The position numbers and the translations under genes were made by a program. Positions 16,690-24,701 of a stretch of 54,764 nucleotides of DNA are shown here, piece by piece. The stretch spans positions 1 to 54,764 of the forward strand of contig REDV01000056.1 in NCBI GenBank assembly GCA_007695365.1, given 5' to 3'. The notes below the pieces were generated by a model that was not told the origin of the DNA, made no database searches, and saw nothing but the letters and a program-made list of their open reading frames with translations. Source of the stretch: Cryomorphaceae bacterium (GTDB taxonomy: Bacteria > Bacteroidota > Bacteroidia > Flavobacteriales_D > SKUL01). The first letter of the stretch is position 1. Every line of letters starts with the position of its first letter.

Positions 16690-16872
16690 TGGTATTCTGC
16701 AATTTGATTGCGAAAGTTGCGCACTGGAGAGTAGTAGAATATGGAGGGCTTGGAGGTGGTGTAACAAAAAGCGTGTAAAAAGCAGCCGAATCTTCTGGTG
16801 GTTTTTCAAAGTTAAAGATTTTATTGGTGTGGTAAGTCCTGAAAGGAATCATGCCAGGAGTTTTTCACGCAC

Positions 16873-16903
16873 TTTGACCATGCCTCAGAACTTTGTATTT
16901 TTG
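16873..16903 (+). promoter_or_regulatory. promoter of the HTH-MntA/HepT operon
   Basis: TTTG at 16873-16876 and TATTTTTG at 16896-16903 match the Bacteroidota -33 TTTG and -7 TAnnTTTG elements with a 19-base spacer, within the usual range. Transcription would begin near 16908, giving a leader of a little over 20 bases before the GTG at 16931. The operator palindrome at 16898-16920 overlaps the -7 box and the start point. Confidence 0.6.
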
Positions 16904-16920
16904 ACATGATTTGTCAAAAA
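16898..16920 (+). promoter_or_regulatory. 9-bp perfect inverted repeat overlapping the -7 box (autorepression operator)
   Basis: TTTTTGACA and its exact reverse complement TGTCAAAAA flank a 5-base spacer (TGATT). The palindrome covers most of the -7 box and the predicted start point, and ends 10 bases before the GTG of a gene whose product carries an XRE-type HTH. Binding here by that HTH protein would shut the operon off, the normal autorepression logic of toxin-antitoxin loci. Binding itself is inference. Confidence 0.65.
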
Positions 16921-16930
16921 ACAAGAAAAC

Positions 16931-17539
16931 GTGTCTGCACACAAGAACATAGAGAGCTTTGGTGAAACCATCAGAAGGCTGCGCAAGGAACGGCGTCTAC
17001 CCTTGAGAGCGGTGGCTACCGGGTTGGGAATTGACCAGGCGGTGTTGAGCAAGATTGAGCGCGGACAGCGGCGTGCAACCAGAGATCAGGTAAACGCTCT
17101 TGCTGACTTTTTCGAAGTCAACCGGAAAGATTTAGCCACGTTGTGGCTTACGGACAAACTGGTGTATGATTTGGCTGAAGAAGATCTCGGGCCTGAAGTA
17201 CTGCAATTGGCAGCGGAGAAAATGGCCGTTTATGTACAGAGCAAGGGCAGTTTGGCCGGACTAACATCGGATATAGTCAAGGTATTGCGAAAAGATGGAA
17301 GGGTTGCAAAGGCTTGGATATACGGCTCAACCGCTACCCTTCAAGCCAAACCGGAAAGCGACGTGGACATCATTGTAGAATTGAACGATGCGAAAAAATA
17401 CTCGATGTTCGACTTGCTCGATATTGCTCACATCATCGAGCAAAAAATCAACAGGAAAGTTGATCTGGCTGAAAAAGGCCAGTTGAAAGATTTTGCATTC
17501 AAGACGGCAAGGCATCAACTTCAAAAAATCTATGGATAA
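16931..17539 (+). CDS. XRE-HTH fused to MntA-type nucleotidyltransferase antitoxin
   Basis: A 202-residue two-domain protein with a GTG start. Residues 11-65 are an XRE-family HTH (LRAVATGLGIDQAVLSKIER). The C-terminal half is a minimal nucleotidyltransferase with the complete GSx10DxD motif: G132-S133, D144 and D146. In MntA/HepT systems the nucleotidyltransferase adds AMP to a tyrosine of HepT and so neutralises it. The downstream HepT gene overlaps it by eight bases, which supports this role. The added HTH and the palindrome over the promoter suggest the antitoxin also represses its own operon. Reported MntA proteins are often shorter and lack this HTH. Confidence 0.88.
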   Translation: MSAHKNIESFGETIRRLRKERRLPLRAVATGLGIDQAVLSKIERGQRRATRDQVNALADFFEVNRKDLATLWLTDKLVYDLAEEDLGPEVLQLAAEKMAVYVQSKGSLAGLTSDIVKVLRKDGRVAKAWIYGSTATLQAKPESDVDIIVELNDAKKYSMFDLLDIAHIIEQKINRKVDLAEKGQLKDFAFKTARHQLQKIYG

Positions 17540-17873
17540 GCCCACCCCCAAAGAAAGATTGGAGCATGTGCTGGAAGCTATTCGTCTTATCAGATTGTTT
17601 GTGGCCGACGTATCTGAAGAACAATTCCTGCAAGACGAAAAAGTGCAGAGCGCTGTGCAATACCAATTTCTGATTATTGGTGAAGCCATTAAGCACATTG
17701 ACGAAGAAATGCTGGCTCGCTACGACTATCCATGGCACATCCCCCGCTCTTTCAGAAACTTTATCATTCACGTGTATCATGGCATCAAACTGGAGCGGGT
17801 GTACTACGCAGCGCATGACCTCGACCAACTGGTAAGTGTCATCAAGATGATGGTAAAGTCCGAGTACCGGTAA
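17532..17873 (+). CDS. HepT-like (DUF86) HEPN toxin
   Basis: I place the start at the ATG at 17532, giving 113 residues (MDKPTPKERLEHVLEAIRLI...); an upstream frame extension lies inside the antitoxin gene. The HEPN RNase motif Rx4HxY is intact: R75, H80 and Y82 in RNFIIHVY. The four-helix pattern with IGEAIKHIDEE (49-59) is characteristic of DUF86/HepT. HepT toxins act as RNases on tRNA or mRNA until their tyrosine is AMPylated by MntA. The eight-base overlap with the antitoxin gene implies coupled translation. All key residues are present, so the toxin is probably active when unmodified. Confidence 0.88.
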   Translation: MDKPTPKERLEHVLEAIRLIRLFVADVSEEQFLQDEKVQSAVQYQFLIIGEAIKHIDEEMLARYDYPWHIPRSFRNFIIHVYHGIKLERVYYAAHDLDQLVSVIKMMVKSEYR

Positions 17874-17963
17874 TTAGAGGCAAAGTGCAACTGGCGCAAT
17901 CACTTTTCCTAATTTCGGGGCTTAACACCCAAGTGCCAAAGCCATCATCAAAAAACTCCGTTT

Positions 17964-19322
17964 ATGACCGTTGACACAACCCCACAACTCAATGAATCTC
18001 AAATTCGGGAGCTGATTGATAGGAGCGAACTGTTTGCGCTTCGCCGCCAGTTAATGGAACTTGACGCCCTGGAAGTAGCCCGACTGATTGACGAATTACC
18101 TGCGGAACTCGATGTGGTTGTATTCAGGCTGCTGCCCCGCGAAGAAGCTGCTGAGACCTTCCAGTTGATGGATGCCGACAAGCAGAAATCATTGATAGAG
18201 GAGCTGGCAACCAGGCAACAACTGCTGGCCAACCTGCTCAACGACCTGAATCCCGACGACCGCACCGCGCTGTTGGAGGAAATGCCCGCCGCTGTTACCC
18301 AGCGCCTTTTGCGCATGCTGGAGCCCGAAAACCGAAAAATAGCCACCCAACTTCTCGGGTATCCCGATGAGAGTATCGGTCGTCTGATGACCACCGATTT
18401 TGTGGCGGTAAGGCCCGATTTTACTATTCGTCAAACCCTGGAGCACATTCGCAAATTTGGCAAGGACAGCGAAACGCTCAACGTGATTTACGTGACCGAC
18501 GAAAACTGGAAACTGCTCGACGACCTTCGGGTACGCGAAATCCTGCTGGCAAATCCTGAAGAACGCATTCAGGACTTGATGGACGAGAAATTTGTTGCAC
18601 TCGAAGCCAGCGAAGATCAGGAAAACGCCATCCGCGTGTTTCGCGACTACGACCGCGTGGCCCTGCCTGTAACCGACTCACGCGGAATTCTGCTGGGTAT
18701 TGTAACGGTGGACGACGTGCTCGATGTGGCCGAAGAAGAAGCCACCGAAGACTTTCACCGCTTTGGCTCGATGGCAGCAGGAGTGTTGAACCCCTTAAAA
18801 AGCAGGATTTTTGAGATTTATCGCAAACGCGTATTCTGGCTCTCCGTGCTGGTGTTTATGAACGTGTTTTCCGGTGCGGCGATTGCATCTTTTGAGGAAA
18901 CCATAGCAGCCATGGTATCACTGGTTTTTTTTCTGCCTTTACTTATTGACAGCGGCGGAAACGCAGGAGCCCAATCGGCCACCCTTATTATTCGCGCCCT
19001 TGCTACCGGTGAGGTAGAAATGAAGCACTGGTTAAAACTCATGGGGCGCGAGTTGGTGGTTGCTTTGCTCCTGGGGCTTACGATGTCGGTGGCAGTGGCT
19101 TTGGTAGCGAGTTTTCGAGCTCCGGAAATCATTCTGGTGGTGAGTCTTACCATGGTGTCTATTGTGATTACCGGTAGTTTGATTGGGCTCACCCTGCCTT
19201 TTGTTTTCACCCGCTTTGGAGTAGATCCTGCTACGGCCAGCGCTCCGCTGATTACCTCGCTGGCGGATATCAGTGGTGTGATTATCTACTTTTCGATGGC
19301 CACATGGTTGCTGGCGAAGTAG
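17964..19322 (+). CDS. mgtE: magnesium transporter
   Basis: A 452-residue MgtE-type Mg2+ channel. Residues 1-130 form the helical MgtE N domain (LIDELPAELDVVVFRLLPREEAAE). Residues about 135-260 hold a pair of CBS domains (IGRLMTTDFVAVRPDFTI ... VTDSRGILLGIVTVDDVLDV). From about 285 there are five membrane helices with the pore signature PLLIDSGGNAGAQSATLIIR. In this family the N and CBS domains sense cytosolic Mg2+ and close the channel. The gene stands alone, and a strong bidirectional hairpin lies 10 bases after its stop. Confidence 0.95.
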   Translation: MTVDTTPQLNESQIRELIDRSELFALRRQLMELDALEVARLIDELPAELDVVVFRLLPREEAAETFQLMDADKQKSLIEELATRQQLLANLLNDLNPDDRTALLEEMPAAVTQRLLRMLEPENRKIATQLLGYPDESIGRLMTTDFVAVRPDFTIRQTLEHIRKFGKDSETLNVIYVTDENWKLLDDLRVREILLANPEERIQDLMDEKFVALEASEDQENAIRVFRDYDRVALPVTDSRGILLGIVTVDDVLDVAEEEATEDFHRFGSMAAGVLNPLKSRIFEIYRKRVFWLSVLVFMNVFSGAAIASFEETIAAMVSLVFFLPLLIDSGGNAGAQSATLIIRALATGEVEMKHWLKLMGRELVVALLLGLTMSVAVALVASFRAPEIILVVSLTMVSIVITGSLIGLTLPFVFTRFGVDPATASAPLITSLADISGVIIYFSMATWLLAK

Positions 19323-19331
19323 TGCACAAAA

Positions 19332-19361
19332 AACCCCCCGAAAGCAAGCCTCCGGGGGGTT
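19332..19361. terminator. bidirectional terminator between mgtE and the lipoprotein gene
   Basis: AACCCCCCG at 19332-19340 pairs exactly with CGGGGGGTT at 19353-19361 around a 12-base loop. The left flank is A-rich (useful for minus-strand transcripts reading in from 19381) and the right side ends in TT. It sits between two convergent genes. Confidence 0.7.
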
Positions 19362-19380
19362 GAAATGCTTCAATCACTGA

Positions 19381-20262
19381 TTAATCACAATCTACTTCTC
19401 TCAAGAGATCCAGATGGATTCCGTAGAAGTTAAAGGCAGAAACAGTAACCATGAGCTGGTCGCCTTTGTACGTGTTGAATAAGCCTGGAGCAGGGTTGTT
19501 TGAGGGCGGTGTATTCATGTAACCCTGAATTTTTACAGATTCACTCTTTTCTGTATTCAACATAAAGCCTTCGTTGAGCGTAATGGTAATGGTTACCATA
19601 CCACCCATAACCTCTGAGAGGTTAACAGTTCCGGCGTTGTGGTGCTGACCTGCATAAAGAATCACATCACCGGCCTCATAAGGCGTGTATGTAGCCCAGT
19701 TACCTTTTGGGCGGTAGCGGGGTCCATCGGCCCAGGCAGTCTCATCCTGGTAACAAGGGTCATCTTCATCATCACAAGGCACCAGATCATAGCAGAAGGT
19801 AAGGTTGCTGAGCCCGTAAGGCGTGCCCGTATTAGGGTTGATTGGCGCGGTAATGCCCGCGTCGCTGCTACCTCCTTCGGGATAGTAGTACACGTGAGCA
19901 CTGGGGCCGCCCTTTACGATTACGGCCATGTCACCAATACACAGTTCACCATCGGGATCGGTATAGCTCCAGTTTACATGGATACCATCTGTCGACACGT
20001 CAAACCCGGCTGGCCACTCACCTTCAAAAACACCACCTTCGTAGTCAATTTTCCCGCTTGAGAGCGAATAATCACCCGCTTCTTCACACGTTACATTGCC
20101 TCCGGGATTCTCTCCGGTGATCACTACAGGAGGAAGTGCCATCGATTTGGCAACAGGAGTCGAAACACCACTCTGAGGATTCAGAACTTCGTCTCGATCT
20201 TTAGAACAAGCAACAGCTATGGCAGCCATTGCGAAAAACAAAACCGCTTTTTTCATTTTCAA
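19381..20262 (-). CDS. secreted lipoprotein of unknown function
   Basis: The product is 293 residues. The N-terminus MKMKKAVLFFAMAAIAVACS is a lipoprotein signal with the lipid-attachment Cys in IAVAC. The mature part starts with a charged linker (SKDRDEVLNPQSG) and is rich in Gly, Asp, Pro and Tyr, with Cys pairs (CYDLVPCDDEDDPCY) that may form disulfides. Strand-like stretches such as VTITITLNEGFML and QLMVTVSAFNFYGIHLDLL suggest a beta-rich fold. It resembles the many uncharacterised surface lipoproteins of Bacteroidota; I do not recognise a domain. It ends against the terminator shared with mgtE. Confidence 0.75.
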   Translation of the reverse strand: MKMKKAVLFFAMAAIAVACSKDRDEVLNPQSGVSTPVAKSMALPPVVITGENPGGNVTCEEAGDYSLSSGKIDYEGGVFEGEWPAGFDVSTDGIHVNWSYTDPDGELCIGDMAVIVKGGPSAHVYYYPEGGSSDAGITAPINPNTGTPYGLSNLTFCYDLVPCDDEDDPCYQDETAWADGPRYRPKGNWATYTPYEAGDVILYAGQHHNAGTVNLSEVMGGMVTITITLNEGFMLNTEKSESVKIQGYMNTPPSNNPAPGLFNTYKGDQLMVTVSAFNFYGIHLDLLREVDCD

Positions 20263-20602
20263 TTGAATTAGTTAGAATTTTAATTAGCCCAACTCTTCGA
20301 TAAAAAGAGATAATACAAAGATCAGTAAAAGTATTTGTTCGACGAATGGCTTTAATTAGGTTTTTAAATGACCAAAATCAACACGTTCAAGTCCAATTCT
20401 TCAAAAGCTGCATGAATACTATAAAAGTAGAAAATACTATTTACCACACATGAGGAAAAAACTCTAAAAATCAGGTGAAAACACTCCCAATATGTCATTA
20501 AACTTGAGAGATTATTGCTGAAATCCGGAACATAACGAGATACACCTTCGCTTTCGAATACTTTTGGCAAACAAAGCTTGATGTCGATTGTAATTTTGCG
20601 GT
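20263..20602. other. divergent intergenic region, AT-rich, with promoter sequences
   Basis: This 340-base stretch separates the lipoprotein gene (minus strand) from the deacetylase-like gene (plus strand). It is clearly more AT-rich than its neighbours and must contain both promoters. A -7 box for the plus-strand gene is listed separately. No open frame, RNA gene or strong hairpin is apparent to me. Confidence 0.5.
20591..20598 (+). promoter_or_regulatory. predicted -7 box, possibly leaderless transcript
   Basis: TAATTTTG fits TAnnTTTG and ends five bases before the A of the ATG at 20603, the same spacing seen at fic. A TTTG at 20563-20566 could serve as the -33 element, although the 24-base spacer is long. 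If used, transcription starts at or beside the start codon. Confidence 0.4.
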
Positions 20603-21505
20603 ATGTTCAAAATAGCTTGGTCACCCATCTATCATCACCCGCTTCCCGACGGGCACAAATTCCCGATGGAGAAATACAGCCTGCTTCCCGAGCAGTTGGT
20701 GTATGAAGGAACCGTGTCTGAAAGGAGCTTCTTTACCCCGGAAAGGGTAGCTGAAAAAGACCTCTTGCGGGTACACGACGAAAACTACTGGCACCGGCTG
20801 AAGAACCTTGAACTCACCGCTCAGGAGCAGCGCCGCTCCGGTTTTCCGCACTCACACCAACTGATTGAGCGCGAGCAATGCATTATGCAAGGCACCTTGC
20901 AAGCTGCCCGTTTTGCCATGGAATTCGGCGCGGCCGCCAATATTGCCGGAGGAACGCACCACGCCTACACCAACCGCGCAGAGGGCTTTTGCCTGTTGAA
21001 TGACATCGCCATTGCGGCCAGATTTCTGCTCGATCAGCAGCTGGCCACAAAGGTATTGGTGGTAGATCTGGATGTGCACCAGGGAAATGGCACCGCTGAG
21101 ATTTTTCGCAATGAATCCACAGTTTTCACCTTCAGCATGCACGGGCGCGACAACTACCCGCTGCACAAAGAACAAAGCGATTTGGACGTTCACTTGCCCA
21201 AAGGCATTCAGGACGATGCCTACCTCAAGCTCCTTCGTCAACACCTGCCCCGTATTATGGACTCCTTTCAACCCGACTTTGTGTTTTACCAATGTGGCGT
21301 GGATGTGCTGGCCTCTGACAAACTGGGTCATCTCGGATTGACCATACAGGGCTGCCGCCAACGTGACGCAGAAGTCATTTCGCGCTGCCATCAACATAAC
21401 TTACCGCTGGTGATCAGCATGGGAGGAGGCTACAGCGAGCGGATTGCCGATATTGTAGAAGCTCATGCAAATACCTATCGGCTGATTGCCGAAACATACT
21501 TTTGA
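20603..21505 (+). CDS. histone deacetylase-family hydrolase
   Basis: A 300-residue zinc amidohydrolase of the arginase/deacetylase fold. Bacterial members act on acetylated small amines, acetoin or proteins. The catalytic His pair is in GGTHHAY (H119, H120). The zinc ligands are Asp157 and His159 in VVDLDVHQGNGT and Asp239 in VDVLASDKLGHLGLT. The substrate channel glycines GGGYS lie near the C-terminus. All metal and catalytic positions are present, so it should be active, but the acetylated substrate cannot be inferred. It is convergent with the TonB receptor, with seven bases between the stops. Confidence 0.9.
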   Translation: MFKIAWSPIYHHPLPDGHKFPMEKYSLLPEQLVYEGTVSERSFFTPERVAEKDLLRVHDENYWHRLKNLELTAQEQRRSGFPHSHQLIEREQCIMQGTLQAARFAMEFGAAANIAGGTHHAYTNRAEGFCLLNDIAIAARFLLDQQLATKVLVVDLDVHQGNGTAEIFRNESTVFTFSMHGRDNYPLHKEQSDLDVHLPKGIQDDAYLKLLRQHLPRIMDSFQPDFVFYQCGVDVLASDKLGHLGLTIQGCRQRDAEVISRCHQHNLPLVISMGGGYSERIADIVEAHANTYRLIAETYF

Positions 21506-21512
21506 GAACAGG

Positions 21513-23948
21513 CTAAAAGTCTGCGCGAAGGGTGATAAACATGTTGCGTCCGGGAGCTACCAAGCCCGAGCTGTATGGCCGGTAGCGCTGATCGGTGATG
21601 TTCTCTACTCCGGCTGTTACTGAGAACTTTTCGAGTAAGCGAATCATTGCCTTAAAATTCAAGGTGTACCACCCCGGGGAGTAGGGATTACCATTGTTAT
21701 CGGTGGCGTAAATAAAGGGTTTTTGCCGCTCTTCCTCGTTGAGGTTTTCAAAACTCACCTGGGCGCTATACACCGCGTAGAGCTGCATCATCAGCTTTTC
21801 CTTTCTAAAGGTAAGTCGTGTAATTCCAAAGGCTGGCGCGGCGTGTCGCGAGCGCGAAACATCACCATTTTCCATTTCTTCCTCACCCCGCTGGAAGTTG
21901 TAATTCGAAGTAAGACTGAAACCTCCCGGAAGCTTGAATTCCGCACCCGCATTAAACCCGAAAACGGTACCGAAGGCCGCATTTTGAATGGCAAAAACCT
22001 GACTCATTTCGCCGTTGAACACGATGCTGTCCTGCCCGTTTACCTGAAATGCCCTGCGCACCATCGCATTGTCGAGGTAGGTGTAAAATGCGGTGAAATC
22101 GAGTTTGAGCACATCGCCAAAAATTCGCGAAACATTCAGCTCGGCATTGTAAGCGTATTCTGCCGTGAGGTTGGTGTTGGGAACGATGACTTGTCCGGCG
22201 GTGAAATCAAAAATCTTCCCGATGTCATCTACATTGGGAGCCCGAAAACCCGAGCTGAGGTTGGCGCTGATTTTCCACTGATCGGTAGGTCTGTACACAG
22301 CGCCAATGCTTCCGTTGGTGGCGCCATTTTGAAGTCTTGAACTGGTAAAGTCAAAAGGGAAAAACTCAAGGTGACGGGTAAAGTCAGAGCGAATGTTAAA
22401 GCCATTTACCCTGGCACCGGCCTGCATCAGAAATTTTTCTGAAAGAGGGTACTGGTAATTGAGGTAGGCGGCGTAGCTGCTCCATTGCGAATCCGGATAG
22501 CGGTCGGGAACAGCCATGGGGTTACCGTTGCGTATATCCACGGCCGACGCTGTTGACTGCACATCATTCAACACATATTCCACCCCGTAGAATAGTTGGT
22601 GCTTGTTGATTTTCTTCTCAAAATCCAGGTTTACGGAGTAGGCCTGAACTTCTTCCAGTTGTGTGCGCAAGCGGTGATGGTTGAAGCGTCGGTCAATCCG
22701 GCTTTCCTCAAAATACTGGTGTGCCAGTCGCAGGCTCATACCGTCGTACAGAAACGTGGGTTGCGTGTGCGATACGTGCAGGTTGTTCATCATCCATACC
22801 TGAGGTCCGTAATTCCACACAGCCGAGCGCGGTAAACCGTTACCGGTGGTTTCAATGAGCCGGTCGTATCGCGGAAAGCCGGAGGTTTCTGAATAATGAA
22901 AGCCGTACTGAAAATCCCAGTGCTCGTTGGGCTTGAAACGGATTTTTTGCATCATGTTGACTTGTGAGTAGCCCGAAGGCGACTGCACCAGAGGGTCGGG
23001 ATTCTGCACCACGCGATCAACGCTGTCAATGCGCTGTACGGTGTAGTGCTTGAGGTACTCCTCGGGGCCGTGACGCCCCATTCTCAGGTCACCAAATTCA
23101 GAGTACGTAAAGCTCGTAACCGACGCCCATTTTTTCCAGCCTACATTCACGTCGAAATGATGGGTGGACTCATTATTGGCCGATGAAAAGCGGCTCAGGG
23201 CTTTTCCCTTCACGAGGACTTTGTCGTTGGTTGAGAATTGCGGCGCAAGGGTGGCAAAGGCCATTACCCCTCCAATGGCATCGCTGCCGTACATGATGGA
23301 ACCCGGGCCAAAGAGCACTTCGGTGTTTTCGATGGCAAGCGGATCGAGTGAAATAACGTTTTGGAGATTGCCCGACCTGAAAATAGCCGTGTTCATTCGC
23401 ACGCCATCCACGGTGTACAGCAGTCTGTTGGCCGAAAAGCCCCGAATCATCGGGCTTCCTCCTCCTTGCTGGCTTTTCTGGATAAATACTTCGCCCGATG
23501 AACCGAGCAAATCGGCGGCGGTTTGCGGATTGTAGAGGGCAACATCCCGCGCTGTAATGGATGTTATACGCGACGGAACGTTTTGCGCAGGCTGGCTCCA
23601 CCGGGTTGCCGACACCACTACCTCGTCAAACTGCCTGACCGTGGACTTCAACAGAATCTCTCCGCCTACCTCATTAAGTGCAGTATAGTTGGTGATTTCC
23701 GTTCTGTAGCCCAATCGCCTCACCACAATTTGCCGCGTGCCGCGAAAAGCCGAAATATCAACTTCTCCTTTGGCGTTGGTGGTTTCCAATACCAGAGGAG
23801 CATCACTCATCAGGGTCACCATCTCCAAAGGCTCTTCCGTTTCGCTGTCCAGAACCTTAATGATCTGGCCGTGAACATGGGACCAGACGCCCCCCATCCC
23901 CAAAAACAAGAGCATCAAAACAAGTCTAATCCTGCGCAGATTGAGCAC
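21513..23948 (-). CDS. TonB-dependent outer-membrane receptor
   Basis: I choose the GTG at 23948, which puts a signal peptide (RIRLVLMLLFLGMGGVWSHV) at the N-terminus and gives 811 residues; an ATG at 24167 would add 73 non-signal residues and reach past the tpx start. After the signal comes a carboxypeptidase-regulatory-like domain (IIKVLDSETEEPLEMV). A plug domain follows (VPSRITSITARDVALYNPQT ... SPMIRGFSANRLLYTVDGVR ... EVLFGPGSIMYGSDAIGG), then a 22-strand barrel ending in RADF. The plug resembles receptors for heme, siderophore or protein-bound iron (inference). It is divergent from the thiol peroxidase gene. Confidence 0.9.
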   Translation of the reverse strand: MLNLRRIRLVLMLLFLGMGGVWSHVHGQIIKVLDSETEEPLEMVTLMSDAPLVLETTNAKGEVDISAFRGTRQIVVRRLGYRTEITNYTALNEVGGEILLKSTVRQFDEVVVSATRWSQPAQNVPSRITSITARDVALYNPQTAADLLGSSGEVFIQKSQQGGGSPMIRGFSANRLLYTVDGVRMNTAIFRSGNLQNVISLDPLAIENTEVLFGPGSIMYGSDAIGGVMAFATLAPQFSTNDKVLVKGKALSRFSSANNESTHHFDVNVGWKKWASVTSFTYSEFGDLRMGRHGPEEYLKHYTVQRIDSVDRVVQNPDPLVQSPSGYSQVNMMQKIRFKPNEHWDFQYGFHYSETSGFPRYDRLIETTGNGLPRSAVWNYGPQVWMMNNLHVSHTQPTFLYDGMSLRLAHQYFEESRIDRRFNHHRLRTQLEEVQAYSVNLDFEKKINKHQLFYGVEYVLNDVQSTASAVDIRNGNPMAVPDRYPDSQWSSYAAYLNYQYPLSEKFLMQAGARVNGFNIRSDFTRHLEFFPFDFTSSRLQNGATNGSIGAVYRPTDQWKISANLSSGFRAPNVDDIGKIFDFTAGQVIVPNTNLTAEYAYNAELNVSRIFGDVLKLDFTAFYTYLDNAMVRRAFQVNGQDSIVFNGEMSQVFAIQNAAFGTVFGFNAGAEFKLPGGFSLTSNYNFQRGEEEMENGDVSRSRHAAPAFGITRLTFRKEKLMMQLYAVYSAQVSFENLNEEERQKPFIYATDNNGNPYSPGWYTLNFKAMIRLLEKFSVTAGVENITDQRYRPYSSGLVAPGRNMFITLRADF

Positions 23949-24063
23949 TTCATTAGGTATGAAAGTCAACACAGAGAGAAACACACTTAACGGGAAAGTT
24001 TTCAAGAGAGGAAAATCAGCGTATTCAAAAGCAAAAACCGTGCTGAAAAACCCTCGTGAACAC

Positions 24064-24096
24064 TTGGTTCTGTTGTGTGTTGTATAACTATCTTTG
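24064..24096 (+). promoter_or_regulatory. promoter of tpx
   Basis: TTG at 24064-24066 and TATCTTTG at 24089-24096 form a Bacteroidota-type -33/-7 pair with a 22-base spacer. Transcription would begin near 24101, leaving about 20 bases before the ATG at 24121. Confidence 0.55.
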
Positions 24097-24120
24097 TTAC
24101 ACACTTCAAAAAACATTACC

Positions 24121-24621
24121 ATGGCACAAATCACACTCAAAGGAAACAGCATAAACACCATTGGCAACCTACCGCAAAAAGGACAAACCCTGCCTGATTT
24201 TCAGCTGGTGCGTAAAGACCTGTCGTCAGTTTCGGCAGCCGACTTCAAGGGCAAGAGAGTCGTTTTAAATATTTTCCCGAGCATTGATACCGGCGTTTGT
24301 GCCACGTCAGTGCGCAAATTCAACGAAAAGGCAGCACATCTCAACAACACGGCCGTGCTATGTGTGTCACGCGACTTACCCTTTGCCCAGGCGCGATTTT
24401 GCGGCGCAGAAGGAATTGAAAACGCAGAGACCTTGTCTGATTTCCGCACCGGTGAATTCGGCAAAGCCTTCGGCGTGGAAATGACGGATGGCCCCCTTCA
24501 GAATCTTCACTCCAGAGCGGTTGTTGTTGCCGACGAAAATGGTGTGATACTGCATACTGAACAGGTAAACGACATTGTAGAAGAACCCGATTACGATGCA
24601 GCGCTGGCTGTTTTGAAATAA
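24121..24621 (+). CDS. tpx: thiol peroxidase (atypical 2-Cys peroxiredoxin)
   Basis: The enzyme reduces hydrogen peroxide and alkyl hydroperoxides using thioredoxin. The product is 166 residues from the ATG at 24121, matching the family length. The peroxidatic Cys60 lies in PSIDTGVCATSVRKFNE and the resolving Cys94 in FAQARFCGAEG, with the Arg of VSRDLPFAQ conserved. It stands alone with its own promoter. The convergent gliding-motility-domain gene ends 80 bases downstream. Confidence 0.95.
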   Translation: MAQITLKGNSINTIGNLPQKGQTLPDFQLVRKDLSSVSAADFKGKRVVLNIFPSIDTGVCATSVRKFNEKAAHLNNTAVLCVSRDLPFAQARFCGAEGIENAETLSDFRTGEFGKAFGVEMTDGPLQNLHSRAVVVADENGVILHTEQVNDIVEEPDYDAALAVLK

Positions 24622-24701
24622 GCTGGAGACAGGGCGCGTACCCAGCAGTGCATAGGCAATTCAGGTATGGCAAAACCAATGGCCTGGCAGTCTTTGCGCT
24701 T

